DNA of 64,000 nt, from positions 4,568,001 through 4,632,000 of the forward strand of contig NZ_CP120863.1 in the NCBI RefSeq assembly GCF_026191725.2, in the 5' to 3' direction. The stretch comes from Roseibium porphyridii. Lineage in GTDB: Bacteria > Pseudomonadota > Alphaproteobacteria > Rhizobiales > Stappiaceae. The notes under the pieces were generated by a model. The model was not told the DNA's origin and ran no database searches. It saw only the letters and a list, made by a program, of their open reading frames with translations. The translations under genes and the position numbers were made by a program. Of this stretch, positions 1 through 7,855 are shown one piece after another. The stretch's first letter is position 1. Each line of letters opens with the position of its first letter.

Positions 1-364
1 GAAGAAGTTCGCCGGCTTGCCGAAGGCATTCGCCGGCGAAAAAACGAAAGATATTGGCAGCCCGTTCGGTTTCCGCAATCCCTTCGCGCAGTGTCTTGCC
101 TTCCTCACGCGACAGAAGCGTCCCGATTTCAGTTTTCCGTCCGATCACTTGGTCTGCCACACGGTTCAGGATGTCGAACCTGAATTGCGGGGTGGTGGAC
201 GCCCAGGCCGGAACGGCGCGGGCTGCCGCCTCTATCGCGGCCTGCGTCTCGGCCCTGCCCGCATGGGCATAAAGATCGATCACGTCATTCGTATTTGACG
301 GATTGCGGTTTTCCTCCGCATGCGCTGTCGTGACCCAAGCGCCGTCAATCAAGAGAGGCTTCAT
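1..364 (-). CDS. Aldehyde dehydrogenase, N-terminal part (cut by window edge)
   Basis: The first 121 residues of an NAD(P)-dependent aldehyde dehydrogenase are visible; the rest lies beyond base 1. The N terminus begins MKPLLIDGAWV and runs through the usual early ALDH signature with an EEGKT motif near residue 95. The catalytic Cys and Glu are outside the window. The start codon shares one base with the stop of the upstream alcohol dehydrogenase gene (TGATG at 362-366), so the two are almost certainly translationally coupled. With the alcohol dehydrogenase-like gene and the binding protein it forms a candidate alcohol-to-acid oxidation operon. The substrate cannot be told from this part. Confidence 0.85.
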   Translation of the reverse strand, partial: MKPLLIDGAWVTTAHAEENRNPSNTNDVIDLYAHAGRAETQAAIEAAARAVPAWASTTPQFRFDILNRVADQVIGRKTEIGTLLSREEGKTLREGIAETERAANIFRFFAGECLRQAGELL

Positions 365-1515
365 CAATTCACCTGAATTTCATTCGATAGAGCCGACTTC
401 ATGATCGAAAACAGGCTCGGGCTGCTGAGCGCTCTCGGGCTTTGAACCGCTGCCAGGTCCGATGCGGCAAGATCGGCCGCAATCCTGATTTCTTCCTCGT
501 TGATGCCCATCTCGGCAAGGCTTTCCGGCAGTGGCAGCGTATAAAGAAAATCAGCAACGCAGCGTGCAGGCGACCTATCTTCTCCCGATTTGAGAACCTG
601 CCTCAGCGTGATGTATTTTTCCTGTGCGGCATCTGCGTTGAACTGCAGAACCGCCGGCAGAAGCAACCTGCTGAGAGCACCGGGATCCAGTCGTCTGCCG
701 GCCACCGTTTCCAGGGCGCATCCAATCGCATGGATCGTCCCGAGGCCTTTTTGAAGTGCCAACGCGCCATTCAGACTGGCAGCCATCAATTCTCTGCGGG
801 CCTGAACAGTGTCCTCGTCCAGAACCTTATGAAGGTTGCTGACAACACGGCCGAGGCCGTCGAGAGCTATGCCGTCAGCGGGCGGGTTGAACCCGGGAGA
901 GAGATAAGCCTCAATGCACCGGCCCATGGCATCAGCCCCGGCACTGGCACTCTCAATCCGACCTGCACCCAAGGTCAGCGTCGGATCGCAGATCGTCATG
1001 GTCGGCACCAGTTTCTTGCACATCAGGCGGGTTCGTTCGCCGCTTGTCAGTATAACCGGTGCATGTGCGCTCACGGCTGCACCAAACCCTTGAATGCTCG
1101 GCACCGCATAAAGATCAGGCAGGTTTGTGCCGATCCGCCTCGATCCGCCGCTGGCATAGGAAAAGGTTTCCAGAGGCTCGGCATGGGCGATTGAAATTCT
1201 TGCAATCTTGGCCAGGTCAATCGCCGTATTGCGGCCAAATGCGATCAACAGGTCGCGCTCAGTCTGGCGGAACACCGTCGCAATTTCCTTGGCCGCTGTT
1301 TCGTTCGGAATGTCGGGAATATCGCTAAAAACTTCAAGGGAAGTGCGCACTGGCAAACCGGCCAGCAAGCGCTCAAAAAGCTCGCTGTTCAGATGCGGTT
1401 CGTCCGTGATGATCAGGGGACGCTTTTTGCGATTGACTTCAATTTCGGACCAAAGCGCTTCTTCCAAAACGCCGTCGGCGAAATGAACTCGCGTGACGTA
1501 TGTGATGAGCGTCAT
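364..1515 (-). CDS. Iron-containing alcohol dehydrogenase family protein with altered metal site
   Basis: This 383-residue protein has the group III (iron-type) alcohol dehydrogenase fold, normally NAD(P)-dependent oxidoreductases of about 380-390 residues. The nucleotide-binding half is followed by a helical domain containing GADAMGRCIEAYLSP and GLGTIHAIGCAL. Compared from memory with FucO, the metal ligands Asp and the first His of the GxxHxxx segment are kept. The ligand His four residues after the Asp is Arg (DAMGR instead of DALTH), the following His is Cys, and the last ligand His (PHG in relatives) is replaced in a DPGALSR stretch. The protein may therefore bind no iron, or act on a different substrate. 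It lies between a binding protein gene and an aldehyde dehydrogenase gene and overlaps the latter by one base. Confidence 0.75.
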   Translation of the reverse strand: MTLITYVTRVHFADGVLEEALWSEIEVNRKKRPLIITDEPHLNSELFERLLAGLPVRTSLEVFSDIPDIPNETAAKEIATVFRQTERDLLIAFGRNTAIDLAKIARISIAHAEPLETFSYASGGSRRIGTNLPDLYAVPSIQGFGAAVSAHAPVILTSGERTRLMCKKLVPTMTICDPTLTLGAGRIESASAGADAMGRCIEAYLSPGFNPPADGIALDGLGRVVSNLHKVLDEDTVQARRELMAASLNGALALQKGLGTIHAIGCALETVAGRRLDPGALSRLLLPAVLQFNADAAQEKYITLRQVLKSGEDRSPARCVADFLYTLPLPESLAEMGINEEEIRIAADLAASDLAAVQSPRALSSPSLFSIMKSALSNEIQVN

Positions 1516-1564
1516 GGCCTGATCTCGAGGATACGCTGCACTGGAGCGCGAAAAGATAAATCGG

Positions 1565-1590
1565 CACCGGGCAGAAACTTCTGCCCGGTG
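1565..1590 (-). terminator. Intercistronic hairpin after the binding protein gene
   Basis: A perfect inverted repeat, CACCGGGCAG and CTGCCCGGTG around a 6-base loop, sits between the binding protein stop (1600) and the dehydrogenase start (1515). On the minus strand it is followed by a moderately T-rich stretch. Such hairpins after highly expressed binding protein genes usually stabilise the upstream mRNA or partially terminate transcription. Confidence 0.6.
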
Positions 1591-1599
1591 CAGTCGCCG

Positions 1600-2853
1600 T
1601 CAGTAAGAAGTCTTACACTCAGGCACGTCGCGGCTCGGGAGGCCGATCTTTGCAAAGACCTCGGGATCGATGCCGAGTGTCTGAGGGACATTGTCCTTGA
1701 TTTTCACCAGTTTCGTGACCAGTGATCCATCATCGAGTTCGGTTACTTCCGACACGAAATTGGCACCGATGGCCTGACGGTTTCCATCAAGCTTGATCTT
1801 GCCGTTCGGAGCATCCAGTTCAAGATTGCTCAGGCAGGCACGGAACGCGGCATGCCCATCGGACAGATCACCACCAACCTCATCAAGGCAAGTCATGGCC
1901 GCTGTCGTGGCGTTGTAATAGCCGGTTGCCAGCAGAGACGGGCTCGGGAAGCGTTTGTCGGGCGGGAACGCATCCTGATAGGCTTTCACATAAGCCTGCC
2001 AGCCTTCATCGTCCCAGGTGTCTGCCTGAGGTCCTGAAGACGGCGTTCCGATCAGAGCCTTTTTGGCGTCACCCTTGGAGTTCAGCACTGTGCCGTCCAC
2101 CATGATGGATCCGCCGATCAGATTGGCGTCGCCGCCAGCCTGCTGATACTGGTTCAGGAAGTTGACGGCATCGCCCCCACCCAGACCGAGATAGATTGCA
2201 TCCACATCATCGGGAAGCGAGGCAATGATCGATCCGAAGTCCTTGGTTCCAAGCGGCACCCAGAAGCGATCGGTGATTTCGCCACCGGCCTGACAGTATT
2301 CAAGTGCAAATCCGAAGACCTGTGTGTAGATGAAGGAATAGTCTTCACCGATCGTGGCGACCGTTTCCCATCCCTTGTCATTGAACACATAGTCGCCGAG
2401 GCCGGCCGACCATTGCGCGCCGTCTGTGTTGAAACGGAAGAAGTTGTCGGACGGGGTGACATAAGTCGTTTCCTGTGCTCCGGAAATCCCGTTCAGGAAA
2501 GTCACCTGTGGTTGCGTCTTCGAGTAGTCGCGGATCGCGATCCCCTCAGATCCAGAAAGCGGACCTATGACAATGTCCACCTTGTCCTGCTCGACCAGTT
2601 TGCGAGCTCCGCGTACGGCACTGTCCGGTGACGCATCGGTCGACTGGATGATGAGTTCTAGATCTCGACCACCTGCCTGCTCGCCTCGGACGGCCAGCGC
2701 CGTTCTGAGGCCGCGCACACCATCTTCTCCGAGAACCGTATAGGTTCCTTCCAAGGTGGCCAGAACGCCGACTTTCAAGGGGTCTGCCGCATAGGCGGCA
2801 CCTGTCGTTAGAAATGCAGCCGCTGATACCGCGGCCAGGAGTTGCTTCTTCAT
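1600..2853 (-). CDS. ABC transporter periplasmic binding protein (branched-chain amino acid type)
   Basis: A 417-residue periplasmic binding protein of the Peripla_BP_6/LivK class. A Sec signal peptide (MKKQLLAAVSAAAFLTTGAAYA) is followed by mature sequence starting DPLKVGVLATLEGTY, the usual first beta strand of the family. The start has a good Shine-Dalgarno (GGGAGGA). No permease or ATPase gene adjoins it. Instead it heads a unit with an alcohol dehydrogenase-like and an aldehyde dehydrogenase gene, so it may be a sensor or carrier for an alcohol or aldehyde, or may use permeases encoded elsewhere. The family is clear; the ligand is unknown. Confidence 0.85.
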   Translation of the reverse strand: MKKQLLAAVSAAAFLTTGAAYAADPLKVGVLATLEGTYTVLGEDGVRGLRTALAVRGEQAGGRDLELIIQSTDASPDSAVRGARKLVEQDKVDIVIGPLSGSEGIAIRDYSKTQPQVTFLNGISGAQETTYVTPSDNFFRFNTDGAQWSAGLGDYVFNDKGWETVATIGEDYSFIYTQVFGFALEYCQAGGEITDRFWVPLGTKDFGSIIASLPDDVDAIYLGLGGGDAVNFLNQYQQAGGDANLIGGSIMVDGTVLNSKGDAKKALIGTPSSGPQADTWDDEGWQAYVKAYQDAFPPDKRFPSPSLLATGYYNATTAAMTCLDEVGGDLSDGHAAFRACLSNLELDAPNGKIKLDGNRQAIGANFVSEVTELDDGSLVTKLVKIKDNVPQTLGIDPEVFAKIGLPSRDVPECKTSY

Positions 2854-2950
2854 CCGTTCCTCCCAACGAATTCCAGCCGCTTCTGGACGCAGGCGGAGAA
2901 ATTTCCTTAGATTTTCACCGCTCAGGATGCGTCTACGGCAACCCGGTCAG

Positions 2951-2960
2951 CATGCGTCAA
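2951..2960 (-). promoter_or_regulatory. TTGACGCATG motif upstream of the binding protein gene
   Basis: On the minus strand this reads TTGACGCATG, about 100 bases upstream of the binding protein start. Closely similar decamers in the same orientation and at similar distance precede fmdD (7755-7764) and urtA (49961-49970). It may be a response-regulator half-site; it could also be a chance -35-like element. Confidence 0.35.
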
Positions 2961-3088
2961 GGAAGAATTGGGACCTATCTCGGAGAGTAAGCGTCATATA
3001 ACGCTCAGTCTGTTTTTGCGGTGTTTTTCACCTGAAACAGGCCTGATCGCCATTTTGTCTAGCTTAGGCATCAGCTTGATGGCTTTCT

Positions 3089-4024
3089 TCAACGCTCCAG
3101 AATTTTCTTGAGTGAGACGACGGCGGCGGAGGTTCGGTTTTCGACGCCCAGTTTTCCGAAGATCCGATCCAGGTGCTTGTTCACTGTCCTGGGGCTCATT
3201 TCCAAAATGGCCGCGATTTCCTTGTTCGATTTTCCGTGTGCGATCCACATGAGCACTTCTGCTTCGCGCTCGGTCAGATCAAAGGATTTGCGCAGGAGGT
3301 CGGTCGGGTTGCCGTCAACCATTTCGGCGACCCTCAACAGATGCTCGCCCGAACTTATTTGCCCTGCATAGCTGAAGCGCAGCGAAAGGCCTGCCATGTC
3401 GGCAACGACATTGCTGTCATTGTTCGCTGCTTTGCCGACGTTGAGGAGATAGCTGCGCAACCACTCTACCGCTTCTGCGGGCAGCTGGCCGACATAATCC
3501 GGCTCATTGTGGCTGCCGCCGTCGATCAAGACCATGGCCTGCGGTGTCGCCCAGCAGATTGCGCCGGAAAGATCTACGGAGATCAGGAACCTGCCCGATG
3601 CATCCAGAGCCACATGGGCGCTGTGAGAACTGCGAGCATTGGAGATGTGGACCCGGAGCCTGGCAATCAACTCTTCCGGGTCGACCGGTTTGGTAACGTA
3701 GTCGACCCCTCCCGATTCCAGCCCCCTGACAATGTGTTCCGTCTGGCTCAACCCCGTCATGAACACGACCGGAACATCGCGGAGCGCCTCCAGTCGTTTG
3801 ATCCGTTTGCTTGTTTCGAACCCGTCAAGTTCCGGCATGATCGCATCCATGAGGATTGCGGTTGGCGTCACCCGCGAGGCAATGTCGAGCGCCTTGCGCC
3901 CGTCCTGAGCGACCAGCACGGTATAGCCGGCCTCTTCCAATGCATCTGTCAGCATTCCCAGCGATGCCGGCGCGTCGTCGACCACCAGCACCGTTTCGCT
4001 TGGACTAGGAGCACTCATGATCAT
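3089..4024 (-). CDS. NarL/LuxR-type response regulator (partner of the NCS1-kinase at 4005-7406)
   Basis: A two-component response regulator of 311 residues from the chosen start (ATG at 4024, preceded by AAAGG; ATG 4018 and an upstream codon at 4051 are alternatives). It has an N-terminal receiver with VLVVDDA and phospho-acceptor Asp near residue 59 (ILMDAIMPELDG), and a middle segment of about 100 residues that looks like a degenerate PAS-like domain (AHVALDASGRFLISVD). The C-terminal LuxR-type helix-turn-helix contains LTEREAEVLMWIAHGKSNKE and MSPRTVNKHL. It overlaps the end of the kinase gene, so the two are co-translated. The recognition helix is almost the same as in the second regulator (45426-46340), suggesting a shared DNA target. 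Confidence 0.9.
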   Translation of the reverse strand: MIMSAPSPSETVLVVDDAPASLGMLTDALEEAGYTVLVAQDGRKALDIASRVTPTAILMDAIMPELDGFETSKRIKRLEALRDVPVVFMTGLSQTEHIVRGLESGGVDYVTKPVDPEELIARLRVHISNARSSHSAHVALDASGRFLISVDLSGAICWATPQAMVLIDGGSHNEPDYVGQLPAEAVEWLRSYLLNVGKAANNDSNVVADMAGLSLRFSYAGQISSGEHLLRVAEMVDGNPTDLLRKSFDLTEREAEVLMWIAHGKSNKEIAAILEMSPRTVNKHLDRIFGKLGVENRTSAAVVSLKKILER

Positions 4025-7000
4025 GTCCGAGCCTTTCAAGTACCTTGTCATATTGTGTCAGATCGAATTCGCGGATGAGACGACGCATATGCACCACAAA
4101 CTCCACGGCGTGGGGTTCGTGTGCTTCAATGTCATCAAGCTTGGCGCGAATGCCGCGCACATATCCAAGACCACTCAATTGTTTCAGCATTTCCAGGCTT
4201 TCCACCGAGGGCAATCTGCCCCGCTCGAAAACCGGCTCTGAGACCGATTTTGGGAAACCCGGCTGTATGCGGGGCTCTGCCGGAACGGTCCGCCAAACGA
4301 TCTTAAGTCCCTGTTGCAGCTTTTCCTGAAGATCTTGCAGCCGCACCGGCTTGACCAGGTAGTCATCATGGAAGATCCGGTGCAGCGGCTCGCGCCCGCT
4401 TTCGTCCGCATTGGCGGAGATCATGATGATCACCGCGTCGCTATGCCCCCTCTCCCGCAACGTTCTGGCAAGGGTCCAGCCGTTCATGCCCGGCATGCTG
4501 ATATCCAGGAGAAATGCGTTCGGTTTTTCAACCTCCGCAATTTCCAGACATGCCTGGCCGCCTGGAGCGGACAATACCTTGAAGCCGAGCGGGCTCAGAA
4601 AATCCTCGATGAGAGCTCTTTGTGCGGCATCGTCATCGACCACCATGACCGTCTGGACCGGACCTTCGTAGCCATTGATCCGCATTTCGGCCCTTGCCAC
4701 CTTGGCCGGTGCGTCGGCTGCGCTCAACAACATGCGAACCTTGAATGTGCTGCCGTTGCCAACTTCGCTTTCAACCTGAATGTCACCACCCATGATTTCG
4801 CTCAAGAGCTTGGTGATCGTCAGGCCGAGGCCGGTTCCTGGTACGCCTGCCTGCCCTTCTTCTTCCACCCGCTCAAAGGGATTGAAGATCCGACCAAGGT
4901 TTTCCTCCGCAATACCGATGCCGGTATCAACGATCGAAAACTCTGCAACCTGGCTGTGATAGTTGACGATCAGGCTCACGCTGCCCCGATCGGTCCATTT
5001 GATTGCGTTGGAAAGCAGGTTGATCAGCACTTGCCGCAGTCGTTTTTCGTCGCCGAAGACGAAGAGAGGAAGATTGTCTGCAGGCTTGAAGGAAAACGTC
5101 AGCGCCTTGGCATCGGTCTGCAATCGGAACATATCGACAATCTGGTTGAGGAAATCGTGCAGGTTGAACCGCTCGCGATAAATTGTCAGATGACCGGCTT
5201 CGATTTTGGAGATGTCGAGGAGCCCCTCGATCAGTCCTGCGAGGTGATCGGCTGAATGCTGGATCACTTTGACCGCGTCGCGGCGATGTGCCGGGATCGT
5301 CGGATCCTTGCGCATCAGCTGAGCATAACCGGCAATCGCGTTGAGCGGTGACCTCAGCTCGTGACTGATCCCGACCACATACCTGCTCTTTGCCTGATTG
5401 GCCGATTCAGCTGCTTCCTTTGCCTTTTCCAGCTTGGCATCCGTGCGCTTGTGCGCCCTGATTTCCTTCATCAGGAGACTTGTCTGACGCCGGGTCTCCT
5501 CATTGGCGAATTTCCGGCTTTCGTGAACAAGCACAAAGAGCCAGGCCATGACACCCGAGATTACGAGGAGAATAAAGAAGACCTGTGTCAGCGCTCTTGC
5601 AACGCCATCCTGGTCGACGGACTTCGCTTCGACAAAGACAAGCGAGAGAATGCCGCCCAGTGACGCCACGACAATCAGCATCACACCAAGGTATTTGCCA
5701 ACCCTTGACCCGAGCCTGCTGGCAGCGTTTGCCGGCAACAAAGCATGCAGAAACATTGAAATCTGATCACCCAGCCGAGCATTTTCCTTGCAATCGTCCT
5801 CACAACGCGCGTCCAGAGAACAACAAAGAGAACAGATTGGCCCTGCATAGACCGGACAATTGGTCATGTCCTCATGTTCAAACGTGTGCTCGCAAATACA
5901 GCACTGGATCCGATGTTGTTTTACGCCTGTTTCGGAGACCACATCTTCAGGTTCCCGGGCAATGTAAAACCGGCCCTTTGTCAGATAGGCAATGAGAGGA
6001 GCGAGGAGAATTGCGGTGAAAAGCGCAATGTAGCTTGCCAGGGCGTGCGCTGTCTGACCGAAAAAGCCCGCATATGCGATAAATGCGGCCACGCTTGCAA
6101 CGGTCATCGACCCGAGCCCGACTGGATTGATATCGTAGAGATGTGCCCGTTTGAATTCGATATGCGGAGGACTCAGACCCAACGGCTTGTTGATCACCAG
6201 ATCGGCGAAGATCGCTCCAATCCATGCGACCGCGACGATTGAATAAAGGCCGAGTGTGCGCTCCAGCGCCTTGTAGACACCCAGCTCCATGAGCGTTAAC
6301 GCGATTACCACGTTGAATACCAGCCAAACGACCCGTCCAGGGTGGCTGTGTGTCAGGCGGGAAAAGAAGTTGGACCAGGCAATTGAGCCCGCGTAGGAGT
6401 TGGTGACGTTGATCTTGATCTGACACACGATGACGAAGACGCCGGTCAGGGCGATGGCCACTTCCGGCGTTGTGACTTTGCTGAAAGCCACAAGATACAT
6501 ATGCGTCGGTTCGACAGCCTTGTCTGGCGCCAATCCACTTTGCAGGGCAACGACGACCAGGAACGAGCCCATAAGCAACTTTATAGCGCCAACGACGATC
6601 CATCCCGGCCCTGCAGCCAACAACGCAAGCCACCAGCTGCCGCGTCGTCCCCGCCTTTGACGTGGCAGAAATCGAAGGAAGTCAACCTGCTCCCCAATCT
6701 GTGCAATCAAGGAAAATAGAACCGCACTGGCCGCGCCGAAGAGCAGAAGTTCAAACTGCCCCTCTTCATTCCCGAAGCGCCCTGAAAAACTCTGCCAGTC
6801 TTCAATCGGCGCAACACCTTGCCAGGCGAGAAACACGAATGGCAGCAATTGAAGGGCGATCCACACGGGCTGCGTATAGACTTGCAGACGGCTTATCAAA
6901 GTAATGCCGTATATCACCATCGGGATGACAACGAGCGAACAGACGAGATAGCCGATGTTGAGCGGAATGCCGAGAAACAGCTCAAGCGCCGTTGCCATTA

Positions 7001-7406
7001 TCGCCGCTTCCAGAGCGAAGAAGATGAAAGTGAAACTCGCATAGATGAGCGAGGTAACCGTGGATCCGATGTAACCGAAACCGGCCCCGCGCGTCAGCAA
7101 GTCGATGTCTACGCCGTATTTCACTGCGTAGTAGGAGATCGGCAAGCCTGTAATGAAAATCAGCAATGCCACCAAAAGGATGGCCGATACGGCATTTGTG
7201 AAGCCGTAATTGTAGGTGATGGCAGCTCCGATCGCCTCCAGTGCCAAGAACGAAATCGCGCCGAGCGCGGTATTGGCGACCCACACCGGGGACCACCTGC
7301 GTGCGCTTTTGGCGGTAAAGCGCAGGGCGTAGTCTTCCAGGGTCTGGTTAGCGACCCACTGGTTATAAGTTCGACGCAAGCGAACGACCCGCTGATGACC
7401 TGCCAT
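4005..7406 (-). CDS. NCS1-permease-fused hybrid sensor histidine kinase
   Basis: A 1133-residue membrane sensor. Residues about 15-480 form a multi-spanning domain of the NCS1 nucleobase/allantoin/hydantoin permease family (LTRGAGFGYIGSTVTSLIYA, INVTNSYAGSIAWSNFFSRL). Residues about 500-540 form a cysteine-rich segment (CCIC, then CPVY, CSLCC and CEDDC). Two more hydrophobic helices precede a coiled coil. The HisKA H-box ISHELRSPLNA lies near 680, followed by a HATPase domain with DTGIGIAEEN and GTGLGLTITKL. A receiver with VMVVDDDA follows, with phospho-Asp near 967 (FLLDISMPGMNG). The last 65 residues (GYVRGIRAKL) have no canonical HPt histidine motif. It is divergent from the amide-uptake operon and followed by its regulator. 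It probably senses a small nitrogen compound through the permease-like domain (inference). Confidence 0.9.
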   Translation of the reverse strand: MAGHQRVVRLRRTYNQWVANQTLEDYALRFTAKSARRWSPVWVANTALGAISFLALEAIGAAITYNYGFTNAVSAILLVALLIFITGLPISYYAVKYGVDIDLLTRGAGFGYIGSTVTSLIYASFTFIFFALEAAIMATALELFLGIPLNIGYLVCSLVVIPMVIYGITLISRLQVYTQPVWIALQLLPFVFLAWQGVAPIEDWQSFSGRFGNEEGQFELLLFGAASAVLFSLIAQIGEQVDFLRFLPRQRRGRRGSWWLALLAAGPGWIVVGAIKLLMGSFLVVVALQSGLAPDKAVEPTHMYLVAFSKVTTPEVAIALTGVFVIVCQIKINVTNSYAGSIAWSNFFSRLTHSHPGRVVWLVFNVVIALTLMELGVYKALERTLGLYSIVAVAWIGAIFADLVINKPLGLSPPHIEFKRAHLYDINPVGLGSMTVASVAAFIAYAGFFGQTAHALASYIALFTAILLAPLIAYLTKGRFYIAREPEDVVSETGVKQHRIQCCICEHTFEHEDMTNCPVYAGPICSLCCSLDARCEDDCKENARLGDQISMFLHALLPANAASRLGSRVGKYLGVMLIVVASLGGILSLVFVEAKSVDQDGVARALTQVFFILLVISGVMAWLFVLVHESRKFANEETRRQTSLLMKEIRAHKRTDAKLEKAKEAAESANQAKSRYVVGISHELRSPLNAIAGYAQLMRKDPTIPAHRRDAVKVIQHSADHLAGLIEGLLDISKIEAGHLTIYRERFNLHDFLNQIVDMFRLQTDAKALTFSFKPADNLPLFVFGDEKRLRQVLINLLSNAIKWTDRGSVSLIVNYHSQVAEFSIVDTGIGIAEENLGRIFNPFERVEEEGQAGVPGTGLGLTITKLLSEIMGGDIQVESEVGNGSTFKVRMLLSAADAPAKVARAEMRINGYEGPVQTVMVVDDDAAQRALIEDFLSPLGFKVLSAPGGQACLEIAEVEKPNAFLLDISMPGMNGWTLARTLRERGHSDAVIIMISANADESGREPLHRIFHDDYLVKPVRLQDLQEKLQQGLKIVWRTVPAEPRIQPGFPKSVSEPVFERGRLPSVESLEMLKQLSGLGYVRGIRAKLDDIEAHEPHAVEFVVHMRRLIREFDLTQYDKVLERLGHDHECS

Positions 7407-7855
7407 ATACCCCGCCTTGCGAAACTGCTTTGGTCAGTCACGCTTAGTATTTGTGCAATGCAATCAATTGACCTGCTGCTTTCGCACAATCTCACGGCAG
7501 AGCGCGCTGACGAAACAACAAATCTTCCCCTCACCTTTCTCAAAAGCAAAATACATGCCTAAAAATTTTGAAAATAACTTTTACCTTAAAAGTTGTATTC
7601 AAAACTATATTTACGATTCACTCTTGATATTCTCTCATCATCAATAGAGATGAAAAATCTCAACGTATTAACCCCCAAACAATTCGACCCATACAAACGT
7701 AAAACGATCTCATAATTTCTCTGCGTTTGGAATCAGTCAATTGACCCACAGCAACTGACGCATTGCGGCAGTGCACAAATTCAAGCGAGCCTTCCCTCCA
7801 TGCGGTGGCGCCACGTGGTGCCCTGCTCCAACCTCAAACATGGAGGGGTCACCTG
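7407..7855. promoter_or_regulatory. Divergent promoter region between sensor kinase and fmdD
   Basis: This 449-base stretch holds no convincing gene. It is markedly A/T-rich in its middle (about 7550-7720). It holds TCAATTGA (7464-7471), GTCAATTGAC (7736-7745) and CTGACGCATT (7755-7764). A strong ribosome binding site, GGAGGGG (7842-7848), precedes fmdD. It should contain the promoters for both directions. Confidence 0.6.
7736..7745. promoter_or_regulatory. Palindrome GTCAATTGAC upstream of fmdD
   Basis: The perfect 10-base palindrome GTCAATTGAC lies about 110 bases upstream of the fmdD start. The same 10-mer forms the core of the 16-base palindrome upstream of urtA (49953-49968). Both loci encode near-identical NarL-type regulators, so this is a candidate operator for them. 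Confidence 0.5.

Noticed and set aside
3173..4078. Long open frame on the plus strand opposite the response regulator
   Set aside because: It is antisense to a gene with clear receiver and LuxR domains, and its own translation shows no recognisable motif. Several similar antisense frames across the window (for example 4314-5255 and 31954-33129) were rejected for the same reason.
7763..7855. Longer N terminus of the fmdD product
   Set aside because: The extra 31 residues precede a clear ribosome site and a twin-arginine signal at ATG 7856; they are not like a leader peptide.
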